Origin: Deltaproteobacteria bacterium
GTDB taxonomy: Bacteria > Desulfobacterota > Syntrophobacteria > BM002
DNA: 55,927 bases
Reading direction: 5' to 3'
Assembly (NCBI GenBank): GCA_022340905.1
Contig: JAJDNB010000176.1
Coordinates: 1-55,927 of the forward strand
Shown: piece by piece, positions 34,151-42,947 of the stretch
Layout: each line of letters begins with the position of its first letter
Position numbering within the stretch: the stretch's first letter is position 1
The notes under the pieces: generated by a model
Seen by the model: the letters and a program-made list of their open reading frames with translations, nothing else
What the model was told of the DNA's origin: nothing
The model's database searches: none
Translations under genes and position numbers: made by a program

Positions 34151-35245
34151 ATGAAAGAAAGCAACGCCACCATCCTATTCGCCGACCTCATGAATTCCAC
34201 GGAGTTGGCCAAGAATCTTACTCTGCTCGAGTATGATGACATGTTGGTCGATTTTCAGAACACCATGTTCGAGGTGGTCTCCCACCATCTGGAGTATTTC
34301 GGGTATGAAGGGGAGGGCGTGGATTCGGAATGGTCAATCTCAGGAGACGAACTTAGAGTTTTTCTCTACAGCCAGAACATGGACTTCGATATTCGCAGCG
34401 CCTTGCTTATAGCTACCAAGATAAAGCTGGCCTGGCTAGCTTCCGCCTTCAACCAGAAAGTGCTCAGGGAGCAGCGGTTGGTGTCTCGTATCGGAGTTGG
34501 GGTCAATTGCGGCAAGGTGATAAAAGACGTAAGGCCCTGGCGGGTGAAGATAGGCAAGGCGGGGCAAAATATTGAGGGTTATGCCATAAATCTGACCAAG
34601 CGCATAGAGTCGGCCTCCCGGGAAGGAAACGTTTATCAGGTCATGGTGGGAGCCAGTCTCTATAAAAGATGTCAGCAAAACAAACGAATGAATGTTGCTT
34701 TTAGCCACCCAAGGAGTCTGGTATTTAAGGGACTTGGCCAGAAAATCCCGGTGTACGAGGTTGTCTCTTTTATCAACTTCGAGATACTGCCCTCCATGCC
34801 TGCTCACCTTCAGGAAGCCCTCATGGAAAAGATGGAGAACACCGTTCGAGATGCTATGCCCGAACCGTGGATCTTTATTGTTCTTTTGCGTGCTTACATC
34901 ACCATGCTGGTTACAGGTCGGGATGACGACGCCGATGTCAAGGCAGTGGAACTTGCCCAGCAGGCGCTGGACGTGGTGGAATACAAGCCGGTTATTTTCA
35001 ACATGATGGGGTGGCTTTACACCAACGGTAAAAATGTGCGCAACCTGGAAATGGCCTTTCACTATCTTGACCAGTGCCTAGGTCTAGAGCCCAATAATGA
35101 AGCTGCCCTTTTGCACCGTGCTAGAATTCTTGAGGAGATGGGCCAGACTGATCTTGCACGGCATGCCTATCAAGAGATTCTATTTCAAAATCGGCATCAC
35201 CCTATAGCACGAAGAAAAATTGCTCAGTATCAGGCTGCTAATTAA
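34151..35245 (+). CDS. Class III adenylate/guanylate cyclase with C-terminal TPR-like region
   Basis: This 364-residue protein has an N-terminal class III nucleotidyl cyclase domain (about 1-190). Metal-binding acids D12 (FADLMNST) and D66 (SISGDELRVF) and the transition-state pair N147/R151 (NLTKR) are present, so the fold should be catalytic. The lysine that normally precedes the second metal site and helps select adenine is serine here, so the nucleotide used is uncertain. After about 225 the protein is helical and has TPR-like units (DQCLGLEPNNEAALLHRARI). It has no membrane segment of its own; the upstream partner has one. No PAS, GAF or HAMP input domain is seen. Confidence 0.85.
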   Translation: MKESNATILFADLMNSTELAKNLTLLEYDDMLVDFQNTMFEVVSHHLEYFGYEGEGVDSEWSISGDELRVFLYSQNMDFDIRSALLIATKIKLAWLASAFNQKVLREQRLVSRIGVGVNCGKVIKDVRPWRVKIGKAGQNIEGYAINLTKRIESASREGNVYQVMVGASLYKRCQQNKRMNVAFSHPRSLVFKGLGQKIPVYEVVSFINFEILPSMPAHLQEALMEKMENTVRDAMPEPWIFIVLLRAYITMLVTGRDDDADVKAVELAQQALDVVEYKPVIFNMMGWLYTNGKNVRNLEMAFHYLDQCLGLEPNNEAALLHRARILEEMGQTDLARHAYQEILFQNRHHPIARRKIAQYQAAN

Positions 35246-35515
35246 CCGTTCAAGTCGTCAGTTCAGCGCACAGCTCACAGGCAACTCGTCGATTAGTCAA
35301 ATGGTCGATAGGTCAAATGGTCAAACCTTTAAAACCGTTGAAACCGTTCAAATCGTTAAACCCGTCCGTCACAGAGATCAGAAATCGGAGATCAGAGATC
35401 AGTTTTGCCCTGACCTCTGACTTCTGACATCTGATCTCTGAGTTTACCTGCTGTCCTCTGCCTTCCCACCTCAAAGCCGAAAAAATCGTGACGCTTTGCG
35501 CTCTGCGCTTGACGC
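35246..35515. repeat. Repeat mosaic in the convergent cyclase/nusG-like spacer
   Basis: Reverse-sense 9-bp words (GTCAAATGG, CCGTTGAAA, CCGTTCAAA; 35285-35362) lead into hairpin unit copy 2. Then come CTGCTGTCCTCTGCC and CGCTTTGCGCTCTGCGCTTGACGC (35493-35516), which ends at the stop codon of the nusG-like gene. Confidence 0.72.
35363..35442 (-). repeat. ~80-bp GATCAGAGATCAG hairpin repeat, copy 2 of 4
   Basis: It has the same order as copy 1 (CGTCCGTCACAGAG, then GGAGATCAGAGATCAGTTTT, GCCCTGACCTCTGAC), with one extra TTCTGAC heptamer before ATCTGATCTCTGAG. Confidence 0.85.
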
Positions 35516-36043
35516 TTAAAATGAAATGGGCTCAACATCGTCCTCGCTGAGTTCTACTGAAACCGCCTGTTGAATAATGTCTATGGACACTACCAATCTT
35601 GATTTTTCATGTTTTTTTTGAACCAAAATTCCTTCGCAACCATAGAGAGGGCCATTGGCAATCCTCACCCTCATGCCTTCATTTAAATAGGGGTGAACTT
35701 TAAGCACACTTGCATTGCTGAGAAGTGTAATCAGACTGCTCATTTGACTGTCAGGTACCGGTAGGGGACCGTCCTCGTTCCGAACTAATCGGACAACTCC
35801 AGGTGTTTGTAAAATTTTCACTTGTTGGTAGTTGTCCAATACTGTGCGCACAAAGAGGTAGCCAGGGAAAATCGGCACTTGGATCCTCTTGCGTCGATCC
35901 CTCCTTTTACTCCAGCGCTCCATCTGCGGCAAGAGACACTCGAAGGACTTAGCCAGCAAACGAGAATGCACCTTGCTCTCGTGTCGAACTTGGGCGTAGA
36001 CTGCGTACCAAGCCGGTGCACTATTGGCGATCGGATCTGTCAT
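35516..36043 (-). CDS. NusG-family transcription elongation factor paralogue (RfaH/UpxY-like)
   Basis: This protein has about 175 residues, with an NGN domain (WYAVYAQVRHESKVHSRLLA, PIFPGYLFVRTVL, GVVRLVRNEDGPLPVP) and a C-terminal KOW domain (LNEGMRVRIANGPLYGCEGILV). Housekeeping nusG lies in the secE-rplK operon, and no such genes are here. So this is a specialised paralogue of the type that acts on particular operons, often polysaccharide clusters. No such cluster is adjacent: the gene is alone, divergent from the LIV operon. ATG 36043 is favoured; GTG 36073 would add ten residues. It must bind RNA polymerase through the NGN domain if it acts like its family. Confidence 0.85.
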   Translation of the reverse strand: MTDPIANSAPAWYAVYAQVRHESKVHSRLLAKSFECLLPQMERWSKRRDRRKRIQVPIFPGYLFVRTVLDNYQQVKILQTPGVVRLVRNEDGPLPVPDSQMSSLITLLSNASVLKVHPYLNEGMRVRIANGPLYGCEGILVQKKHEKSRLVVSIDIIQQAVSVELSEDDVEPISF

Positions 36044-36220
36044 TGTTTGTCTCGATAGACCGAAAATTCTCACCCATTATCATTAGATGGATGTTGGTTA
36101 TGGAATCGCCTAAGATGAGGCCTCACCTTGAGTTAGAAGGATGGTATCGCTCCATTCTTCTGGATGTCAAGAATTAAATGGTAGGTCTTATTACCCAAGG
36201 AATCTCGCTCTTGTTATCAC

Positions 36221-36250
36221 TTGACAAAGGAAGTTAAATAAACGAAATAA
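36221..36250 (+). promoter_or_regulatory. Candidate sigma-70 promoter for the LIV operon
   Basis: Perfect TTGACA (36221-36226) is followed after 17-18 bases by GAAATA/AAATAA (36244-36250), a weak -10. It lies in the 302-base divergent spacer upstream of livG, which otherwise shows no repeat words. Confidence 0.4.
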
Positions 36251-36345
36251 TAGGGACCTTCAGTTAGCCCCGTCATTTATGAATCCTTTTGGAGCTACCC
36301 GTAGACAGTCTACCTGGTAATCTAGCTGGGAAAGGACCCGCTGAG

Positions 36346-37137
36346 ATGGCTCAGTTAGAGATTCAAGACCTCCGCTTAAGTTTTGGGGGATTAACCGCTC
36401 TCAACGGTATAAGCCTCTCAGTAGATACAGGTGAAATTTTTGCCATCATTGGTCCCAACGGCGCTGGTAAGACATGCATATTAAATTGTATCTGCAGATT
36501 CTACCACCCCGAGGAGGGTCGTATAACTTTTGAGGGCAAGGAAATCACCAATTTTGCCCCTCACAAGATAGCCCGATTGGGCATAGCCAGAACTTTCCAG
36601 AACATTGAACTGTTTCAGGGAATGACCGTGTTGGACAATATCAAGCTCGGAGCACACGTCCATCTACAATCAGGTTTTCTTGCCGGCGGGATATACTGGG
36701 GCAAAGCTCGAAAAGAGGAGACGAGGCTGCGACGGGAGGTGGAGGAGCAGATTATAGACTTATTAGAGATCCAGGCTATTCGAAAAAAAATTGTCGGCAC
36801 ACTACCGTACGGTCTGCAAAAAAGAGTGGAATTGGCCCGGGCTCTGGCCATGAGGCCCAAGATTTTACTCCTGGATGAGCCTATGGCAGGGATGAATTTG
36901 GAGGAAACAGAGGACATGGCTCGCTTCATTTTAGATATCAATGAAGAGCGAGGGGTGACTATCGTTCTCATCGAACATGATATGGGCGTGGTAATGGACG
37001 TTTCGGATCGAGTATTCGTGCTTGATTTCGGCACTAAAATTGCCGAAGGGCCACCGGAAGAGATTCAGAATAACGAGCGCGTCATAAATGCCTACCTGGG
37101 CGGCTCCGATGCCGCTTTTTCGAAATTGGGAATGTAA
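36346..37137 (+). CDS. livG: LIV-type ABC transporter ATP-binding protein (LivG)
   Basis: This is a cytoplasmic ATPase subunit of a branched-chain amino acid/organic-acid-type importer, about 263 residues. Walker A is GPNGAGKT, the signature is LPYGLQKRVELARAL (the LivG variant of LSGGQ), and Walker B is ILLLDEPMAGM followed by LIEHDMG. ATG 36346 follows AAAGGA and begins MAQLEIQDLRLSFGG; the in-frame TTG 36289 adds 19 residues of no family value. It is first in the operon livG-acyl-CoA ligase-livH-livM-livK-livF and ends four bases before the ligase start. Confidence 0.92.
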   Translation: MAQLEIQDLRLSFGGLTALNGISLSVDTGEIFAIIGPNGAGKTCILNCICRFYHPEEGRITFEGKEITNFAPHKIARLGIARTFQNIELFQGMTVLDNIKLGAHVHLQSGFLAGGIYWGKARKEETRLRREVEEQIIDLLEIQAIRKKIVGTLPYGLQKRVELARALAMRPKILLLDEPMAGMNLEETEDMARFILDINEERGVTIVLIEHDMGVVMDVSDRVFVLDFGTKIAEGPPEEIQNNERVINAYLGGSDAAFSKLGM

Positions 37138-37141
37138 GACC

Positions 37142-39148
37142 TTGGTAACAAATGTGTCGGTTTCAACAAAAAAAGATATAGAAGGTAAGCCCTTCCCTGT
37201 ACTCCTCAAACTCAATGCACTCCGCTACAAAGAGAGCCGGGTGGCCTTGCGTGAGAAGGAATTTGGTATTTGGCAATCAGTAACCTGGCAAAGTTATTAT
37301 GACCACGTCAGGTATTTCGCCCTAGGTCTAAAGGTTTTAGGCTTCAGAAAACATGACAAGCTGGCCATTATCGGAGATAACCGACCTGAATGGCTTTATG
37401 CAGAGTTGGCGACCCAATCTCTTGGCGGTATCCCACTTGGAATATACCAAGACTCTATTCTCACAGAAGTAGCATATGTTATTAATCATTCCGAAGCTCG
37501 GATAGTTGTTGCCGAAGACCAGGAGCAAGTAGATAAGATTCTCGAGATGAAGGATGAACTTCCATTGCTCGAGAAGATCGTTTACACAGACCGAAAAGGT
37601 ATGCGCCACTACGAAGATGGTTCGCTCCTTTACTTTCCTGATGTGGAAAATCTCGGCAAGAATTACGAGAGTGAACATCCGGGAGAATTTGAAGATGGGT
37701 TGGAGGCCTTAGAAGAATCGGACATAGCCATCATTTCTTACACCTCGGGCACCACCGGATTTCCTAAGGGCTCCCTGTTGACACACCGCAACATGTTGCA
37801 AATGGCTCTCAACCTGCACGCTGTGGACCCTAAATATGAGTCGGACGAATTTGTCTCCTTCCTGCCATTACCCTGGATCGGCGAGCAAATGATGGCGGTT
37901 TCAAGCGCCTTGGCCATTGGTTTTACGGTAAATTTCCCTGAGGAGCCTGAAACCGCTAACGCTAATCTTTACGAGATTGGTCCGCACGTTATGTTTTCAC
38001 CCCCACGGGTTTGGGAAGAACTTTCCAGATCAGTGATGGTCAAACATCTGGATGCCAGCTGGCTCAAGCGTAAGTTTTACAGCCTGGCAATGCCTGTAGG
38101 CTACCGGATGGCAGACTTCAAGTTTGCCAAAGCAAAAGCACCATTTGGTTGGCGGCTTCTCTATGGCTTAATGCACCTGTTGGTGTTTAGAGCGTTGAAG
38201 GATAGGTTGGGATTCGCCAAACTGCGCAGCGCTTCCACCGGCGGCGCCGCTTTGGGACCGGACGTGTTCCGTTTTTTTCATGCCTTAGGCGTCAACCTCA
38301 AACAAATCTACGGTCAGACTGAGATTTCGGGAATTTCCTGTATCCACCGTGACGGGGATATAGATTTTGACACTGTGGGTAAGCCCATTCCGCAAACGGA
38401 TATTCAGATTCACAACGTCGACCCCTCAGGTGTTGGAGAAATCATCTCTCGGAGCCCAGCCCTGTTTCAGGGATATTTTAAAAATGCTGAAGAAACCAAG
38501 AAGACTTTGCGAAATGGCTGGCTGCATTCAGGTGATGCCGGCTACATTAACGCGAACGGCCATCTCGTCTGCATTGATCGCATCTCTGATCTCATGAGCC
38601 TAGAAGGCGGCACTCAATTTTCTCCCATGTACGTGGAAAACAAACTGAAGTTCTGCCCGTACATCGTTGAAGCAGTGGTTCTCGGTCACGAGAAGCCCTA
38701 CATCACGGCGATGATTTGCATAGACTTCAAGCACACGGGCAAATGGGCAGAGGATCGCCGCATAGGTTACACCACCTATACTGATTTGGCTAGCAAAGCA
38801 GAAGTCTACGACCTGATTGAAGGTGAGGTGGTGCGTGTCAATCGCAGCCTGCCAGAGGGGGCGAGAATCCACAAGTTTCTTCTACTCTACAAGGAATTGG
38901 ATGCGGATGACGAAGAACTCACCCGCACCAAGAAAGTCCGCCGTAGGTTCATCAATGAGAAATATTCAAAAGAGATTAACGGTCTGTACAGCAGTCAACA
39001 AAGTATAGACATAGAGTCAATCATCCGCTATCAAGATGGCAAAACAGCCACCTTGAACACCAGCTTGCAGGTGCGGACAGTAAAATCTCCTGAAGAGTAT
39101 GCGGGAAAAGAGCGAGTTTCTTTGTGGAAAAGAATTTTTGGTAAATAA
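37142..39148 (+). CDS. AMP-dependent acyl-CoA synthetase/ligase (long-chain type)
   Basis: This adenylate-forming enzyme activates a carboxylic acid to its CoA thioester through an acyl-AMP. About 668 residues. The P-loop-like motif is SYTSGTTGFPKG (about residue 216), followed by FLPLPWIGEQM, the GQTEISG motif, and DAGYINANGHLVCIDR. Its length and wording fit the long-chain fatty acid-CoA ligase (FadD15-like) group. It is embedded between livG and livH, implying that the transporter's cargo is an acid activated on entry; aromatic or fatty acids are both possible. The start is uncertain: TTG 37142, just after the livG stop, is used, while 37088 would overlap livG by 50 bases. Confidence 0.85.
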   Translation: MVTNVSVSTKKDIEGKPFPVLLKLNALRYKESRVALREKEFGIWQSVTWQSYYDHVRYFALGLKVLGFRKHDKLAIIGDNRPEWLYAELATQSLGGIPLGIYQDSILTEVAYVINHSEARIVVAEDQEQVDKILEMKDELPLLEKIVYTDRKGMRHYEDGSLLYFPDVENLGKNYESEHPGEFEDGLEALEESDIAIISYTSGTTGFPKGSLLTHRNMLQMALNLHAVDPKYESDEFVSFLPLPWIGEQMMAVSSALAIGFTVNFPEEPETANANLYEIGPHVMFSPPRVWEELSRSVMVKHLDASWLKRKFYSLAMPVGYRMADFKFAKAKAPFGWRLLYGLMHLLVFRALKDRLGFAKLRSASTGGAALGPDVFRFFHALGVNLKQIYGQTEISGISCIHRDGDIDFDTVGKPIPQTDIQIHNVDPSGVGEIISRSPALFQGYFKNAEETKKTLRNGWLHSGDAGYINANGHLVCIDRISDLMSLEGGTQFSPMYVENKLKFCPYIVEAVVLGHEKPYITAMICIDFKHTGKWAEDRRIGYTTYTDLASKAEVYDLIEGEVVRVNRSLPEGARIHKFLLLYKELDADDEELTRTKKVRRRFINEKYSKEINGLYSSQQSIDIESIIRYQDGKTATLNTSLQVRTVKSPEEYAGKERVSLWKRIFGK

Positions 39149-39397
39149 GGCACAGGCATAGAGCATGGAGCATAGGGCATAGGGTTAGAGGTGAGAGGTG
39201 AGAGGTCAGAGGACAGACGACAGCAAGTCAAATGGTCAACTTGTCGAATGGTCAAATGGTTATAAATGGCTTCAATTACTAATTACCTATTTGACTATTT
39301 GACCTATCGACCATTTGACTATTGGACGACCTGAACGGTTTTGGCCAATTAACGCTATGTGCTCGGCGCTATGCGCTGTGCGACTCTAGGAGTATCA
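39149..39397. repeat. Repeat mosaic inside the LIV operon, between the ligase and livH
   Basis: GCATAGAGCATGGAGCATAGGGCATAGGG heptamers (39155-39183), GAGGTGAGAGGTCAGAGGACAG, pivot unit copy 4 (39225-39303) and GACCATTTGACTATTGGACG words fill the first part. It ends in CGCTATGTGCTCGGCGCTATGCGCTGTGCG (39352-39381). The livH ribosome site AGGAG follows at once. Confidence 0.72.
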
Positions 39398-40294
39398 ATG
39401 AGTCCAGGAATGCTTCATTTTGTGCAGCTTGTGGTCACAGGCTTGGTTATCGGCAGTGTGTACTCCCTCGTGGCCCTTGGTTTTGTTCTCATCTACAAAG
39501 CCACCAGTGTTCTCAATTTCGCCCAGGGTGAATTTGTTCTGGTTGGTGCTTACATATGTCTCGACCTCATAATGCGCTTTCAAATTTCCTTTGTGTGGGC
39601 TTTTTTCCTCACTATGGTTTTTTCAGTAATCCTGGGTTTGTTGGTAGAAAGACTGACTCTACGGCCGCTCATAGGAGAACCAATTATCACTGTGATCATG
39701 GTGACCATTGGGTTGGCTACAGTGCTCAAGAGCATAGTAACTCTTTTCTGGGGAACTCAGATAAAAGTGTTTCCTCCAATCTTTCCGCAAAAACCCCTAA
39801 ACTACCAGGGGATAGTTGTTTCCCAGGTTTATCTCTGGACCCTGGGGTTCGCTCTTCTTTTTATGGCCATTTTCGCCCTTTTCTTCAAATACTCCAGAGC
39901 TGGAATAGCCATGCGCGCCACCGCTGCCGACCAGCAGGCGTCACAATCAATGGGTATCAGCGTCAAAAAGATTTTTGCTATCTCTTGGTGTATTTCCGCA
40001 GTTGTCTCCGCGGTGGGTGGTATTCTTATTGGAAACATCAATGGTATAAACATCACCCTGGCAGATTTCGGCCTCAAAGTATTTCCCGCAGTTATCCTTG
40101 GGGGTCTCGACAGTATTGTGGGAGCCATTATCGGTGGCTTGACCATTGGCATTCTGGAAAACCTTATGGGTGGCTATCTTGACATCTATTTTGGCGGGGG
40201 AGTGAAGGAGGTGGCTCCGTTCGTGGTCTTAGTGGTGATCCTTATGATCAAACCTTACGGCCTATTTGGCACGGCGGAAATTGAACGAGTTTAA
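39398..40294 (+). CDS. livH: LIV-type ABC transporter permease (LivH)
   Basis: This inner-membrane permease has about 298 residues and around eight hydrophobic segments. It begins MSPGMLHFVQLVVTGLVIGS. Typical LivH features are SVYSLVALGFVLIYKATSVLNFAQGEFVLVGA, then ALFFKYSRAGIAMRATAADQQASQSMGI and PAVILGGLDSIVGAIIGGLTIGILE. ATG 39398 has AGGAG five bases upstream; the in-frame GTG 39359 falls in the GCGC repeat. It forms a heterodimer with LivM. Confidence 0.94.
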   Translation: MSPGMLHFVQLVVTGLVIGSVYSLVALGFVLIYKATSVLNFAQGEFVLVGAYICLDLIMRFQISFVWAFFLTMVFSVILGLLVERLTLRPLIGEPIITVIMVTIGLATVLKSIVTLFWGTQIKVFPPIFPQKPLNYQGIVVSQVYLWTLGFALLFMAIFALFFKYSRAGIAMRATAADQQASQSMGISVKKIFAISWCISAVVSAVGGILIGNINGINITLADFGLKVFPAVILGGLDSIVGAIIGGLTIGILENLMGGYLDIYFGGGVKEVAPFVVLVVILMIKPYGLFGTAEIERV

Positions 40295-40510
40295 GAAACG
40301 GGGAAGCCGGAGCGAAGACGCGGAAGCTCTAACCAATGCAGCAAGAAAACCACAAAGGTCACAAAGCACACAGAGGAAATCAATGGCAATAACATTTCCA
40401 ACCAATACGCAGGCATTATTTCCCTTTGTGCCCTTGGTGTTCTTTGTGGTTATGGCTGACCCTTCGGATGCTTTGCGGTTCATACTCTAGAGCCAGGATC
40501 ATCGTTACTT
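40295..40510. repeat. Spacer between livH and livM with CACAAAG inverted repeat
   Basis: The left arm AACCACAAAGGTCACAAAGC (40349-40368 and on) and the right arm CCCTTTGTGCCCTTGGTGTT-CTTTGTGGTT (40422-40451) can form a long hairpin; the outer ten base pairs are perfect. Both arms step in 9-bp words. A related structure lies at 52741. It could affect expression of livM relative to livH. Confidence 0.65.
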
Positions 40511-41578
40511 ATGCCTACTGGTCTGTTCCATACTACATACGAAGACGACGAAAAAATCTTCCATACTCTCTGGGTAAAAATCTGGATGGGAGGTCTTATC
40601 TTTTTCCTTTTCGCAGGTCTCCCCTTTGTTGCTTCTCCTTTGAGCAGTTTTTTTGGTTTTAGTGTGCAACATATGGCCAACATGATCGGTATTTTTATTA
40701 TTGGCGCCCACGGCCTTAATCTTCTCACAGGGTGCACCGGCCAGATTTCCCTTGGCCACGGGGCCTTTATGGGAGTTGGCGCTTTTACCTCGGCGATCCT
40801 ATTTATGAAAGCAGGCTGGCCTTTCTGGTTCTCCCTTCCGGCCGCAGGGTTGGTAACCGCCGGGGTGGGTATGATCTTTGGAATTCCCTCTTTGCGCCTC
40901 CGGGGGCTCTACCTGGCCATCGCCACCATGGCCGCTCAATTTATCATTGACTACGCCATGCGTAACTGGACCTCTCTAACCGGAGGTAGCGGTGGTCTCA
41001 ACGTAGATCGCCCCAGCATTTTTGGTTTTGCCTTGGACACGGATCTCCGTTACTACTACCTCATCCTCGTAGTAGTAATTCTATCCACTATATTTTTGAA
41101 AAACTTACTGCGTACCAAGACCGGTCGGGCCATGGTGGCCATTCGGGACCGGTATCTTTCAGCTGAGATAATGGGGGTCAACCTGTTCAAATACCGACTC
41201 CTTGCCTTTGGGATCAGTTCGTTTTACGTGGGAGTTGCTGGGGGGCTTTTTGCCCACTACAATTTGGTCGTCAGTGACGAGCATTTCACCATGTGGCTTT
41301 CCATCCAGTATTTGGCCATGGTAATTATTGGCGGCTTGGGACATGTTTTGGGGGGTATCTTTGGGACCATCTTTATGGTATTACTACCTGAACTACTGCG
41401 TATTCCGACTGAGGTACTGAGCAATACCTATCCCAACATTTTTGCTATCTTCGGAACTTTAAGAGAACTGGTCTTTGGGCTGGTCATTATTTTGTTTCTC
41501 ATTTTTGAACCGGATGGTCTGGCTGCACGCTGGCACACTATACGCGCCTATTGGAAGCTGTGGCCTTTTTCTTACTAG
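40511..41578 (+). CDS. livM: LIV-type ABC transporter permease (LivM)
   Basis: This inner-membrane permease has 355 residues, with a first hydrophobic segment near residue 28 and several more to the end. Diagnostic stretches are FIIGAHGLNLLTGCTGQISLGHGAFMGVGAF and SLRLRGLYLAIATMAAQF. KTGRAMVAIRDRYLSAEIMGVN (EAA-like coupling loop) and GGLGHVLGGIFGT complete the pattern. The ATG at 40511 lacks an obvious strong ribosome site, unlike its neighbours. Partner of LivH. Confidence 0.93.
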   Translation: MPTGLFHTTYEDDEKIFHTLWVKIWMGGLIFFLFAGLPFVASPLSSFFGFSVQHMANMIGIFIIGAHGLNLLTGCTGQISLGHGAFMGVGAFTSAILFMKAGWPFWFSLPAAGLVTAGVGMIFGIPSLRLRGLYLAIATMAAQFIIDYAMRNWTSLTGGSGGLNVDRPSIFGFALDTDLRYYYLILVVVILSTIFLKNLLRTKTGRAMVAIRDRYLSAEIMGVNLFKYRLLAFGISSFYVGVAGGLFAHYNLVVSDEHFTMWLSIQYLAMVIIGGLGHVLGGIFGTIFMVLLPELLRIPTEVLSNTYPNIFAIFGTLRELVFGLVIILFLIFEPDGLAARWHTIRAYWKLWPFSY

Positions 41579-41726
41579 CGTGGGAAAATATACAGCCTGC
41601 CAATGCTAGGAGAGGAGGTGGAAGAGGACGGGAATGAGACTCCCGGGGTGGAAGAAAAACTACACGGATGGAGCCAAAGTGGCTGCCAACCTAATGATAA
41701 CAGAAAAATAGAGGGGGAGGGAAATA

Positions 41727-42947
41727 ATGAAAAGGATGAAGATTTCCCAATGGGTGTTCGTGGTATTGCTGGTGAGTGGAATGGCATTCTGGGGCTGCGC
41801 CAAGAAAGAGGCTGAACCCATCAAAGTCGGCGGTATTTTCGACATCACCGGCGCCACCTCGGGAGTGGGTAAGGATTACGCTCAGGGTGCTAAAGATGCG
41901 GAACGCTATATTAACGAGAATGGCGGGGTCAATGGTCGCAAGATTCAGTTGATTGCCAACGACTATGCTTACAAAATTCCAGAAGCCGTTAACCTTTATA
42001 AGCAATACAAAGATGTGGACAAGGTTTTTGTCATCCAGGGGTGGGGTACAGGAGACACCAATGCACTGAAGCAGCAGGTTAACAATGACAAGATTGTTTA
42101 TATTTCAGCGTCTTACGACTCAAATCTCGACGATCCATCCAAAACCCCTTACAATTTTTATGTTGGAACCAGCTATTCCGACGCCATCCGCCTGGCAATG
42201 AAGTTTGTCAAGGACTCCTTTAAGAAGATGTTTCCAGATGCGGGGGATCGGGCTCCCCGGGTGGTTTTTATCTATCCCGATCATCCCTATGGCAAGGCCC
42301 CCATACCTGCCGGCAAGGCAATGGCCAAGGAGCTGGGCATCGAAGTGGGACCAGATGAGATCGTCGGTCTGAGAGCAATTGATGCCACCAGCCAGTTGCT
42401 GCACATGAAGGAGTTTGATCCTGATTGGGCCTGGGTTGGCGGCACAACTCCTTCCACTTCAGTAGTTGTGAAGGACGCTGCCAAACTGAATCTCCGGACC
42501 AAGTTCATCTCTAATGTCTGGGGATTTGATGAAAATATTATCAAGCTTGCCGGTGACGCTGGCAATGACCGCATTTACGGCATGGCACCCTTCGCCTTTT
42601 GGGGGGAAGATGTTCCCGGTATGAAGCCCGCCATGGAAGAAGCAAACAAGGTCACTCCGGGTGCCAGCTACACAAAGTGTTACATTCAAGGATGGACGGC
42701 AATGATGGTCATGTGGGAAGGTCTTAAGCGTGCCGACAAAGCGGGACAGCTGAACGGACCAGGATTAAAGGCGGCCCTAGAGACCATGAAAAATTTTGAC
42801 ACCGGCGGACTCACTGCGCCCATTACTTTCACGCCCACTGACCATCGTCCCAACACTGCCTTGCGCATCTTCAAGATGAGTGACAACAAGTTGGTCCCAG
42901 TGGAGGGCGTTTCCATTGAAAGGGAAGATCGTTTCCTAGGGTGGTAA
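41727..42947 (+). CDS. LIV-type ABC transporter substrate-binding lipoprotein
   Basis: This periplasmic binding protein has 406 residues, of the Leu/Ile/Val-binding (peripla_BP_6) family. It has a lysine-rich N-terminus, a hydrophobic core (WVFVVLLVSGMAF) and a cysteine at about 24 in FWGCAKK, an imperfect but plausible lipobox. Family segments are KVGGIFDITGATSGVGKDYAQGAKDA and GRKIQLIANDYAYKIPEAVNLYKQ. Mature sequence identity to aromatic-acid-binding members cannot be judged without a search. The start follows GGGAGGGAAATA. It is the fifth gene of the operon. Confidence 0.93.
   Translation: MKRMKISQWVFVVLLVSGMAFWGCAKKEAEPIKVGGIFDITGATSGVGKDYAQGAKDAERYINENGGVNGRKIQLIANDYAYKIPEAVNLYKQYKDVDKVFVIQGWGTGDTNALKQQVNNDKIVYISASYDSNLDDPSKTPYNFYVGTSYSDAIRLAMKFVKDSFKKMFPDAGDRAPRVVFIYPDHPYGKAPIPAGKAMAKELGIEVGPDEIVGLRAIDATSQLLHMKEFDPDWAWVGGTTPSTSVVVKDAAKLNLRTKFISNVWGFDENIIKLAGDAGNDRIYGMAPFAFWGEDVPGMKPAMEEANKVTPGASYTKCYIQGWTAMMVMWEGLKRADKAGQLNGPGLKAALETMKNFDTGGLTAPITFTPTDHRPNTALRIFKMSDNKLVPVEGVSIEREDRFLGW

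Noticed and set aside
41603..41815. Small ORF ahead of the binding-protein gene
   Set aside because: It overlaps the ribosome site and signal peptide of the binding protein in another frame and is acidic low-complexity sequence.
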